Part shown: piece after piece, positions 1 through 7,408 of the stretch
Numbering within the stretch: position 1 is the first letter of the stretch
Layout: every line of letters begins with the position of its first letter
Assembly (NCBI GenBank): GCA_964432885.1
Contig: CAYSPG010000004.1
Location: 124,001 to 188,000, forward strand
Reading direction: 5' to 3'
DNA from: CAYSPG01 sp964432885
GTDB lineage: Bacteria; Bacteroidota; Bacteroidia; AKYH767-A; OLB10
DNA: 64,000 bases
Translations under genes and position numbers: made by a program
The notes under the pieces: model-generated
The model's database searches: none
Seen by the model: the letters and a program-made list of their open reading frames with translations, nothing else
What the model was told of the DNA's origin: nothing

Positions 1-547
1 CTGTTATTCCTTTTGAGTCTAACAATTCGCCTGTGCGCGCAAGCACCACAGCTACATCGCCACTCTTGCCATGTGTAATCCAGTTTTTTGCACCGTTAAT
101 TACCCAATAATCGCCATCTTGTTTTGCAACGCAGCGCATGCGCATAGCATCACTGCCGGTGTTTGCTTCTGTTAATCCCCAGGCACCAATCCATTCGGCA
201 CTTGCAAGTTTTGGCAGCCATTTTTTCTTTTGTGCTTCGTTGCCAAAGGCCATAATGTGTCCTGTGCAAAGCGAGTTATGCGCTGCCAGCGATAATCCAA
301 TGGAGCCACACACACGCGCTACTTCAACAATAGCTGTTACATATTCATAGTAGCCAAGCCCTGCACCACCATATTCAGTGGGTACTAAAATTCCCATCAA
401 CCCAAGTTCGCCCATTTTTTTAAAAACGTCAACAGGAAATTCCTGCGACTCATCCCACACCATTAAGTCGGGGCGGATGTGTTTTTCTGCAAAGTTTTTT
501 ACGGTTTGTTGAATTAACTGCTGGCTTTCTGATACGGTAAATTCCAT
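1..547 (-). CDS. acyl-CoA dehydrogenase, N-terminal part (cut by window edge)
   Basis: Read leftward from the ATG at 547, the frame stays open for 182 codons to the window edge, so only the N-terminal part is present. The family oxidises acyl-CoA thioesters to enoyl-CoA with FAD, passing electrons to ETF (fatty-acid or amino-acid degradation). Residues 1-115 match the alpha-helical N-terminal domain (FPVDVFKKMGELGL at 37-50, PTEYGGAGLG at 56-65). Residues 123-134, WGLTEANTGSDA, are the first family signature, a flavin/substrate-contacting loop, followed by NGAKNWITHG at 151-160. The catalytic glutamate lies beyond the edge, so chain-length class (short, isovaleryl, glutaryl and so on) cannot be decided. 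The family call is firm; the substrate is unknown. Confidence 0.93.
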   Translation of the reverse strand, partial: MEFTVSESQQLIQQTVKNFAEKHIRPDLMVWDESQEFPVDVFKKMGELGLMGILVPTEYGGAGLGYYEYVTAIVEVARVCGSIGLSLAAHNSLCTGHIMAFGNEAQKKKWLPKLASAEWIGAWGLTEANTGSDAMRMRCVAKQDGDYWVINGAKNWITHGKSGDVAVVLARTGELLDSKGIT

Positions 548-710
548 GGGAAATATGAATTGCTAAATTGTTTTTTTGTTAAATTGTTTGCTGCAAACTG
601 GCTACTTTTTTTAGGTACGGATAACGAATTTTTTCGAATTTATGAATCTGGGTTTGCTATTATTGATTTGCTTACTACAAACTGCCTACTGCATACTTTT
701 TTCAGGTCGG

Positions 711-718
711 CAAAGATA
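711..718 (-). promoter_or_regulatory. candidate -7 promoter element for the acyl-CoA dehydrogenase gene
   Basis: The minus strand reads TATCTTTG, an exact match to the Bacteroidota -7 consensus TAnnTTTG. No clear TTG lies 19-21 bases upstream, and the implied leader to the ATG at 547 is about 155 bases, so this is moderate evidence only. The leader (548-710) contains diverged repeats of the type 'aaactgcctact', also seen elsewhere in this window. Confidence 0.4.
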
Positions 719-724
719 AAAATC

Positions 725-1699
725 TTACTGTACGTTAAGGTAAGGGGTTAATTTTTTATACTGGTCTTCGGTAACAATTCCCAGCTTTTTTATATCCGCC
801 ACCGAAACATAATCGCCATGCATTTTGCGGTAGTTAATTATTATCCGCGCCAGCGAACCGGTAATGTACGGATGCCTTAGCTGCATAGGGTCAAGTGTAT
901 TGATGTTTAGCTTGCGAATATTTTTTGTACGGATAATAACAAAATTTTTTATTGCATCATAAACCGAATCGCTTACCCCCGTTACTTCCTTTAGCTGAAC
1001 AATGTCAGTATATCCGCCAAGCATTTCGCCATACTTTAAAATTGATTTTGCCCTGTACTCTCCAATGGCGGGCAAAGCATTCAACTCTTCGGTAGTGGCA
1101 GTGTTTAAATCAACGGGGGCAAGTTCTGTTTGTATAATTTCTTTTTTCTCTTTGGCAAAAATTTGTGCTGTGTCCTTTATAAAATATTTTTTTGTTTCAG
1201 GAATAGAAATAAAAGGCTCAAGTTGTGCATAGTTTTGTGGAGTGATGCAATACATTTTTTTTACATCGTCTTTTGAAAAAAATTTTCCGCCTTTGGCTTC
1301 GTAATTTTTAATTACACCAATTTGTTTTTCGGTTAACCCAAGTTGCATCCACATACTGTCAGGCAGATTATTGGGGTTAAATGCAAAAAGTTTTTTTTCA
1401 AACTTCAAGTCATTTACCGTGTCGGCTTTAATTGTATCGGCAATGAGAGCCAAATTTTTTTTTGCCGTCTCAATAGAATCACGCCTTTTTAAATCATTGT
1501 ATTGTGCAATGGCCTGGTAAAATGCGGTATTGCTTTTTTCGGTTTCAGGAGGGATAAAATGAAATAAAAAAACACCGGCTAATAAAACCACCAGAAACGT
1601 CAGCAAAAGAAAAGCAGACTTGCGTTCGTAGGATGTAAAGGAAAAATAATCGTTAACGGCAGCTTTAAATGAGTGCAAAGGGCTTTTACGCTTTCGCAT
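725..1699 (-). CDS. membrane-anchored helix-hairpin-helix (ComEA-like) protein
   Basis: Predicted 324-aa protein with a basic cytoplasmic N-terminus, one transmembrane segment (about 30-49, LLLTFLVVLLAGVFLFHF) and three tandem helix-hairpin-helix units of about 60 residues at roughly 107-164, 196-256 and 264-322. The middle one has the ComEA-like core VDLNTATTEELNALPAIG. HhH domains bind DNA non-specifically; ComEA binds incoming DNA during natural transformation. The topology puts the HhH units in the periplasm, which fits DNA handling during uptake, but no other competence genes are nearby, so that role is inference. An in-frame ATG 30 bases upstream (1729) was rejected because the promoter at 1731-1762 would start transcription near 1724, downstream of it. 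Confidence 0.8.
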   Translation of the reverse strand: MRKRKSPLHSFKAAVNDYFSFTSYERKSAFLLLTFLVVLLAGVFLFHFIPPETEKSNTAFYQAIAQYNDLKRRDSIETAKKNLALIADTIKADTVNDLKFEKKLFAFNPNNLPDSMWMQLGLTEKQIGVIKNYEAKGGKFFSKDDVKKMYCITPQNYAQLEPFISIPETKKYFIKDTAQIFAKEKKEIIQTELAPVDLNTATTEELNALPAIGEYRAKSILKYGEMLGGYTDIVQLKEVTGVSDSVYDAIKNFVIIRTKNIRKLNINTLDPMQLRHPYITGSLARIIINYRKMHGDYVSVADIKKLGIVTEDQYKKLTPYLNVQ

Positions 1700-1730
1700 A
1701 AAAAATAAGGTTATTTGTTTTAGGTACAAC

Positions 1731-1762
1731 CAAAAGTATGCTGTGGCAATAACTTTTGCAAA
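1731..1762 (-). promoter_or_regulatory. Bacteroidota-type promoter of the HhH protein gene
   Basis: On the minus strand TTTG (1762-1759) is followed after exactly 20 bases by TACTTTTG (1738-1731), matching the -33/-7 arrangement of Bacteroidota sigma-ABfr promoters. The predicted start near 1724 gives a leader of about 25 bases before the ATG at 1699, which decides the gene's start. Confidence 0.65.
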
Positions 1763-1851
1763 TATTAAATGGCTATCCTTCGCTTTTAAGGAAAAGAGGA
1801 ATTATTGCTTGCAAAATTTTACAGGCTTTACCTATTTTTCGGATTCAATGC

Positions 1852-2193
1852 TTACAAAATAAATTCCGTATCGTTTAGTTGATTCAAAAAATATTCAGCC
1901 CCATTATTATCCTGAAAAATTTTTTGTGCAATCCAAGTAGAGCGTGATGCAGTATCACATGTCCATGTTTGATAGGGGTGCAGGCTAACAAAATTATATA
2001 CCTCATTGCCGGTTGGTTTTATTGCCGAAGAATCAATGCTAATGGTATAAAACGTTGTTGTGGCTCCAGCAACGTATGGAATGTGATTGCTAAAGTGACT
2101 TGTTTCGTTTGCATAAATAGTTTTAAAATTTTGTGCGGCCACATTTAAAACTAAAATCAAACTTGTGAATATTGTAAGGTAAAAGTTTTTCAT
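1852..2193 (-). CDS. short secreted protein, possibly a truncated T9SS cargo remnant
   Basis: 113 residues from the ATG at 2193. The start has a clear signal peptide (MKNFYLTIFTSLILVLNVAAQ, cleavage after about residue 21). The mature part is polar and aromatic with no motif I recognise. Its opening resembles N-termini of large secreted Bacteroidota proteins, but it stops at EFIL with no repeat or sorting domain, so it may be the 5' remnant of a longer gene. A longer start at 2262 is rejected: it would overlap recX and put charged residues ahead of the signal peptide. A genuine small secreted protein is equally possible. It lies just downstream of recX on the same strand. Confidence 0.5.
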   Translation of the reverse strand: MKNFYLTIFTSLILVLNVAAQNFKTIYANETSHFSNHIPYVAGATTTFYTISIDSSAIKPTGNEVYNFVSLHPYQTWTCDTASRSTWIAQKIFQDNNGAEYFLNQLNDTEFIL

Positions 2194-2237
2194 CAGCATT
2201 TTAATTAGTGGTATAAAAATAATATAAATCACTTTCT

Positions 2238-2687
2238 TTAATTTCCTCTCAAAACTTCCCACACCAAATCCGCTTCAAAACCACGGCCAATAGCGTACTG
2301 TGCTATTTTATAATTTTTTTTAAGCGGGTTTTTTTCAGCCACTTTTTTTTGTTGCGCCAAAATTATTTTCTCTAAACATGCTTGGTAATCGCTATCGTTA
2401 ATTTGGTTAAGCGCTTTGCGTATGCAATAATCCGAAACTTTTTTTTGCCTGAGTGCAATTTTTATTTTTACCCGTCCCCAGTTTTTTACTCTGAATTTTC
2501 CTCCCGCATAGGCAATTGCAAAACGCTCTTCGTTTAAAAAATTTTCTTCCACCATTTGTGCAATGGCTTGTTCCACATCGCGCCTGTGCAAACCCCACTC
2601 GTATAGTTTATCGCGCAACTCCTGCTGGCTGCGTTCCTGGTAAGTGCAGTACTTGCGTGCTTTATTTAAAATTACTGTATCAATCAT
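2238..2687 (-). CDS. recX: regulatory protein RecX
   Basis: 149 residues from the ATG at 2687; a TTG two codons further up is less likely. RecX binds RecA filaments and limits RecA activity. The protein shows the all-helical three-repeat architecture: a helix with RSQQELRDKLYEWG, then VEQAIAQMVEENFLNEERFA, then WGRVKIKIALRQKKVS, the usual order of RecX motifs. Length is normal for the family. recA is not adjacent, which is common in this phylum. Confidence 0.88.
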   Translation of the reverse strand: MIDTVILNKARKYCTYQERSQQELRDKLYEWGLHRRDVEQAIAQMVEENFLNEERFAIAYAGGKFRVKNWGRVKIKIALRQKKVSDYCIRKALNQINDSDYQACLEKIILAQQKKVAEKNPLKKNYKIAQYAIGRGFEADLVWEVLRGN

Positions 2688-2759
2688 TAACAAATTTTCT
2701 TAAGGCGATACGAATATACAAATGGAACCACGATTAGTAAATTCAAGTTCATGTCAATT

Positions 2760-2966
2760 CACTATTGTCCGACATAATTAAAAAAGATTCCTCATTTCAT
2801 TCGGAATGACAGTTAATGCTGAGTGAACAAAGAGGAGGTTGGGCTTACTTTTGCGCAGAGCGCAAAAGTAAGCCCAACCTCCTCCGCAAAACAATTATAT
2901 TTTGTCATTCCGTATGAAATGAGGAATCTTAACGTCATAAAATTTAGTTTTAATCGGACAACAGTG
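2760..2966. repeat. nested inverted-repeat (MITE-like) element
   Basis: Three nested inverted repeats in a stretch without genes. Outer arms 2760-2772 and 2954-2966 (13 bp, one mismatch; contain TTGTCCGA). Middle arms 2784-2811 and 2903-2930 (28 bp, one mismatch; contain GATTCCTCATTTCAT). Inner arms 2832-2856 and 2860-2884 are a perfect 25-bp hairpin with a 3-base loop. No open reading frame of note lies inside. This symmetry fits a small non-autonomous mobile element rather than a terminator. The rest of 2688-3034 holds nothing else I can identify. Confidence 0.7.
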
Positions 2967-3034
2967 ACATCAATAAAAAAACTATAAGCCCCAATAATAA
3001 ATTGGAACGGATAGTTGTAACAAGAAATAAAACT

Positions 3035-3478
3035 TTAATTTACCTGTTCAGGTTTTTTTCTCCACGTATGGTCAACCGAAATATATCCTGCACCATAAAA
3101 AAAGTAAAACACCAGCAGGCACAATACCATTAATGAAAATGCAAGCTCGCTGCTTTCTGAAAAAAATCCTTTGGTGGAATTAATAAAAATTACTGCGCCC
3201 AGCAGCACGGGAATTTGAAATGCCACAGCCAGTCGGGTAAACATTCCAACGGCAATTAGTAAACCTCCTGCCAAGTGAGCCAGTGCCACATAATGTGCAA
3301 TGATAAAACTTACCCACGGAAATTTACTTTTCGATAAAATACTTTGCAACTCATCGGTGTGGCTTATAAAGTAAATGCCTTTAAACAAAATTACAAGCCC
3401 CAGCAAAACACGGATGTAGTCTAACAAACGTGGATGATGCTCATCGCTCCACGTATCAAGATTGCTGAACAAATTCAT
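3035..3478 (-). CDS. DoxX family membrane protein
   Basis: 147 residues with four hydrophobic helices (about 22-38, 60-78, 86-103, 112-130) and the DoxX-type layout: a charged amphipathic N-terminus, RVLLGLVILFKGIYF in helix 1 and ALAHLAGGLLIAVGMFTR around helix 2. DoxX-like proteins are small inner-membrane proteins linked in various bacteria to redox or sulfur metabolism; no specific role can be assigned here. It stands alone between the repeat element and a divergent lipoprotein gene. The start is fixed by an unusually good ribosome-binding site. Confidence 0.8.
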   Translation of the reverse strand: MNLFSNLDTWSDEHHPRLLDYIRVLLGLVILFKGIYFISHTDELQSILSKSKFPWVSFIIAHYVALAHLAGGLLIAVGMFTRLAVAFQIPVLLGAVIFINSTKGFFSESSELAFSLMVLCLLVFYFFYGAGYISVDHTWRKKPEQVN

Positions 3479-3483
3479 TTTGT

Positions 3484-3490
3484 CCTCCTT
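3484..3490 (-). promoter_or_regulatory. strong Shine-Dalgarno site of the DoxX gene
   Basis: The minus strand reads AAGGAGG just upstream of the ATG at 3478. Most genes in this window have no recognisable purine-rich site, as is usual in Bacteroidota, so this near-perfect anti-16S match is an exception and confirms the start codon. Confidence 0.7.
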
Positions 3491-3686
3491 TTTTAAAATG
3501 GTGAATGAACGTTAATTAACCCGAAAAGTAATAAAATAATCCATGCCATTTACATAATCGAAAAACTTTGGTTTAGGTTTTTTATCGGGTATCTTTCCCA
3601 AAAACCTTACATCTGCAACAATAACCCCAATGGCACGGCACTTATAAGGCAACCGCTGCGTACAATAAAATGTAAAATTTTAATGT

Positions 3687-5315
3687 ATGACAGTAAAGCC
3701 AAAATATTTTTTTGATGTGATGCTGATGATGGTATTGTTAGCCGGTTGTGTTAAAGACGAATTTGATTACGATAAACTAAAAGACTCACATATAAAACCA
3801 GAGATAGCCGTGCCGCTGGTTTATTCATCACTCACCTTTGCCGATATACTTGGGCAGCATCCCAACTCAACCATTACGGTTGACAGCAATCATTTTTGCA
3901 CGCTGGTTTATAAGGGCAAACTTTTTTCATTACGTGCCGATGAGCTTATTGATATTCCATCGCAAAACGCGTATCAAAGTTATGCGCTTACGGCTACACA
4001 AATAAATACACTTACCTCTGTTGGCACTGTTTCGTTTAGTGCTTCGCAAATTATTGATGTAAGCAATGGAGCAAATATCAGTCTTGATTCGATGGAATTT
4101 AAATCAGGCACGCTGGATATTGCCATAAACTCTCAATTCTTACAAAACGGGCAGTTGCAAATTTCTATTCCATCGTTAAAGAAAAACGGAATAGCAGCCA
4201 CCCAAACGGTTCCCATTGTTTATAATAACGGTATTCCGTTTAATGTTGGCAACCCGGGTGCACCGGCAGCATCGTTTGATTTAACAGGTTACAAAGCCGA
4301 CTTTACAAACAATGGCACCACGCACAATCAGTTGCGGATAAATTATACCATTACACTTACACAGCCCGGCACAGCGCCAACCACTGCCACTGCATTGTTT
4401 GTTAACTGCAATATAAATCAGCCTGAGTTTAAAAACCTGTTTGGATACTTTGGGCAAATGCAGTTAGCACCAGAAGGCGACACACTTGCCTTGTCGGTTT
4501 TTGAAAACGCATACGGCATGGGAAGTTTTACGGTTGTAAATCCGCAAATGATTTTTACAATAAATAATTCATTTGGCTTGCCCATACGAGCAAACATTAC
4601 ACGCTTTGAAGCATACAATGCAAGTAGCGGAAATTTTACACTATCAAATCTTGGCATTCCCAACCCGCTGCCTGTAAATTCTCCAACGGTAAATCAAATA
4701 GGGCAAAGCATAACTACATCGTTTACACTTACAAAACAAAACAGCGATGTGTACAACATCATTGCACAAAAACCACAAATGCTTATTTATAAAATTGATG
4801 CGCTATCGAATCCAACGGGCGCACAGCAAACCAATTTTGTAATTGACACCAGCATGCTTGCGCTAAACCTTGAAGTGGATTTGCCCATGTACGGCACAGC
4901 AAATGATTTTTGTGTTCAGGATACGTTTGATTTTAAGTTTGAAAATATTGATAACGTTGAAAGCATGTTGATTCACTCAACCGTTACCAATGGTTTTCCT
5001 ATTGATGCCGAAATGCAGGTTTATTTTACCGATGAAAATTATAATTTGCTCGATTCTCTTTTTGTTCCCGGCCAGGTAATACTTGCTGCAGCGCCTGTAA
5101 ATAATAGTACGGGGTATGTGTCTAATTCAACTTCAAAAACAACAGATGTTGAGTTAAGCCCTGTTAAAATTCTGCATCTTAATAACACTAAAAAAATGCT
5201 GGTGCGTGCTACTGCCACCACAATAAACAATGGAACTACCGATGTAAAAATTTACGACTACTATAAACTTGATGTTACAATTGGCGCAAAAGCCAAAATG
5301 AAAATTACTTTATAA
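3687..5315 (+). CDS. lipoprotein of unknown function, paired with a DUF5723-type protein
   Basis: 542 residues. The N-terminus is a lipoprotein signal: hydrophobic MLMMVLL followed by the lipobox LLAGC with the lipidated cysteine at residue 21, then acidic residues (CVKDEFDYD). The remainder is rich in Ser/Thr/Asn and beta-strand-like, with no catalytic motif I recognise. The stop is 14 bases before the ATG of the next gene, a DUF5723-type predicted outer-membrane protein, so the two are probably one operon and may act together at the cell surface. Function is unknown. Confidence 0.75.
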   Translation: MTVKPKYFFDVMLMMVLLAGCVKDEFDYDKLKDSHIKPEIAVPLVYSSLTFADILGQHPNSTITVDSNHFCTLVYKGKLFSLRADELIDIPSQNAYQSYALTATQINTLTSVGTVSFSASQIIDVSNGANISLDSMEFKSGTLDIAINSQFLQNGQLQISIPSLKKNGIAATQTVPIVYNNGIPFNVGNPGAPAASFDLTGYKADFTNNGTTHNQLRINYTITLTQPGTAPTTATALFVNCNINQPEFKNLFGYFGQMQLAPEGDTLALSVFENAYGMGSFTVVNPQMIFTINNSFGLPIRANITRFEAYNASSGNFTLSNLGIPNPLPVNSPTVNQIGQSITTSFTLTKQNSDVYNIIAQKPQMLIYKIDALSNPTGAQQTNFVIDTSMLALNLEVDLPMYGTANDFCVQDTFDFKFENIDNVESMLIHSTVTNGFPIDAEMQVYFTDENYNLLDSLFVPGQVILAAAPVNNSTGYVSNSTSKTTDVELSPVKILHLNNTKKMLVRATATTINNGTTDVKIYDYYKLDVTIGAKAKMKITL

Positions 5316-5329
5316 ACAAAAGAACAACT

Positions 5330-6700
5330 ATGAATAAAACAACTTCAACATTAAATATTCAATTGTTCAATATTCGAAATTCAATTCTTATTTCGTTTTT
5401 TCTCTTTGTTCAAATTTCTTCGGCACAACAACTTTCGCTGTACAGGCTTAATTCGCTTTCGCAAAGCACGGCTTTAAATCCGGCATTTAAGCAACAGTAT
5501 GGAGTAAGTGTTGGTGTGCCTTACATAAGCAACTTTAATTTTCAATATGCAAACTCAGGCTTTGCTTATTCTGATTTGGTATTGCATGATGAAAACGACT
5601 CATTGTATTTTGATTTTGAAAACATGTTAAACGAACTTGGCAATAGCAATCGCCTTTCGGTTTCATTTAACACCGATTTATTTTCGGCAGCATTTAAAAT
5701 AAAAAAAACAACACTTGGAATTTCAATTGCCGAAAAAGCAGAAGTAACGTTTGATTATTCAAAAGACCTGATGGAGTTTATACTTCATGGCAACGCTCCG
5801 TTTATTGGCGAAGTAAAATCACTTTCGTTTGCGCTTAATGCCATGCACTACCGCGAGTACGGATTAAATTTTTCGGTTGATGTAAACAAAAAATTGTCGC
5901 TTGGTGCACGCATTAAATATTTAAACGGACTGCAAAATATTCAAAGTGTAAAATCAACCGTTGATATTTTAACTTCGGGCGAAACGTATGCCATTTATGC
6001 AACCCCTCAAATAGAAATAAACACAAGCGGCTTTGGCAGCGATATTTTAAAAACCACTTCGTTTAAAAATTACCGCAAGTCAAATGGTAATAATGGTGTA
6101 GCTGCTGATTTGGGTTTTGATTATAACACACAAAACAACTGGCAATTTTCGGCCAGCGTTTTGGATATTGGCAGCATTACGTGGAAAAATGATGTTACCA
6201 ACTATACCTCATCAGGCAACAGTTCGTTTTATTACAATGGCATTGATTTAAATTATTTTATACAAGATAGTACCGACATTGACAACCGCTTTAACGAATT
6301 TTTAGATTCACTTGCCGGTGGGTTACATATTGATACAGTACACACAACCTATAAAACATCATTGCCTGTAAAAACATATTTGTGTACGCAATACAATGTT
6401 AACACAAAGCATAGCTTTTCCATTTTGTTTTTTAATCAATGGCAAAAAAAATATTTTTCACCGGCTACAAGCATTGGTTACCGGGGCCGGCTGGCAAAAT
6501 GGTTTGATGTTGTAATTAACTATTCTATTTACAACCGCAGCTTTAATAATGCAGGACTTGGTTTTGTATTAAGCGGAAGCGGTGTGCAGTATTACATGAT
6601 GAGTGACAATGTTACCGGAATATTTTATCCGCACAAAAAGAAAAATGTGCACTTAAACTTTGGGTTGAATTTTGTTTTTGGAAAATCAAAAAGCAGCTAA
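5330..6700 (+). CDS. DUF5723-type predicted outer-membrane protein
   Basis: 456 residues. A long basic start is followed by a hydrophobic signal segment (about 18-32, ending ISSAQQ). The mature N-terminus (LYRLNSLSQSTALNPAF) is typical of the Bacteroidota DUF5723 group, and the rest is alternating-hydrophobicity beta strands ending in a strand with FVFGKSK, consistent with an outer-membrane barrel. No enzymatic motif. It follows the lipoprotein gene after 14 bases and is likely co-transcribed. The family's function is not established; a surface or porin-like role is inference. Confidence 0.65.
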   Translation: MNKTTSTLNIQLFNIRNSILISFFLFVQISSAQQLSLYRLNSLSQSTALNPAFKQQYGVSVGVPYISNFNFQYANSGFAYSDLVLHDENDSLYFDFENMLNELGNSNRLSVSFNTDLFSAAFKIKKTTLGISIAEKAEVTFDYSKDLMEFILHGNAPFIGEVKSLSFALNAMHYREYGLNFSVDVNKKLSLGARIKYLNGLQNIQSVKSTVDILTSGETYAIYATPQIEINTSGFGSDILKTTSFKNYRKSNGNNGVAADLGFDYNTQNNWQFSASVLDIGSITWKNDVTNYTSSGNSSFYYNGIDLNYFIQDSTDIDNRFNEFLDSLAGGLHIDTVHTTYKTSLPVKTYLCTQYNVNTKHSFSILFFNQWQKKYFSPATSIGYRGRLAKWFDVVINYSIYNRSFNNAGLGFVLSGSGVQYYMMSDNVTGIFYPHKKKNVHLNFGLNFVFGKSKSS

Positions 6701-6800
6701 ACAGCATTTTACTTTTTCACTTTGTGTGATTATAACTTCTTTCATTACTTGATTTTATAAGCGTAATCTTTTTTCATATTTGCACTACACAATTTGTAAA

Positions 6801-7385
6801 ATGAAAAAGCTTCTTAACTATTTCTTTCAGGGCCTGTTGGTTATTGTTCCTATTACAGTAACGTTTATTGTTATTTATAAAGTAATTATATGGATTGATG
6901 ACCTGCTTCCGTTTAAGGTTCCTGTTCACATACCCGGTTTTGCTGATGTAGATGTGCCTGGGCTTGGCATTTTAACCATCATCATAGGCATTACTTTGTT
7001 TGGATACTTTGCATCGCACCTTGTTGCCAATCCGTTTTTTCTTTTTGTTGAACGACTGCTTGAGCGCACACCTCTGCTAAAATTAATTTATACTTCGGTA
7101 AAAGATTTGATTGAGGCATTTGTTGGCGAAAAAAAAAGATTTAACCAGCCCGTGTTGGTAACAGTAAATAAACAGTCGAATGTGCAGCGCATTGGATTTA
7201 TTACGCAAAACGACTTAACACAACTTGGACTTAGCGGAAATAAAATGGCAGTGTATTTGCCGTTTTCGTATGGCTTTAACGGCCAACTGGTAATTGTACC
7301 AGCCGAAAATGTTGAGAAGATAGATGCTTCGGGAACAGAAATGATGAAGTTTGTAATTTCAGGCGGAGTTACCGATGTGGATTAA
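6801..7385 (+). CDS. DUF502 family inner-membrane protein
   Basis: 194 residues from the ATG at 6801; an upstream TTG at 6780 is ignored because MKKLLNYFFQGLLVIVP is the usual start of the family. Two transmembrane helices (about 8-28 and 52-72) flank a periplasmic loop with PVHIPGFADVDVPGLG. The soluble C-terminal domain contains RTPLLKLIYTSVKDLIEAF and later VYLPFSYGFNGQLVIVP, conserved in DUF502. Function is not established. It appears monocistronic, with weak upstream signals only. Confidence 0.85.
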   Translation: MKKLLNYFFQGLLVIVPITVTFIVIYKVIIWIDDLLPFKVPVHIPGFADVDVPGLGILTIIIGITLFGYFASHLVANPFFLFVERLLERTPLLKLIYTSVKDLIEAFVGEKKRFNQPVLVTVNKQSNVQRIGFITQNDLTQLGLSGNKMAVYLPFSYGFNGQLVIVPAENVEKIDASGTEMMKFVISGGVTDVD

Positions 7386-7408
7386 TTGAATAGCACTAAA
7401 ATTATTTT

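Noticed and set aside
560..751. 63-residue Phe-rich frame in the leader of the acyl-CoA dehydrogenase gene
   Set aside because: AT-rich and low-complexity, running into the end of the HhH gene; no sign of coding selection.
2832..2884. Perfect 25-bp hairpin considered as a terminator for recX or DoxX
   Set aside because: It is nested within two longer inverted repeats and has no T run on either strand; it lies upstream of recX and downstream of DoxX but far from the stop.
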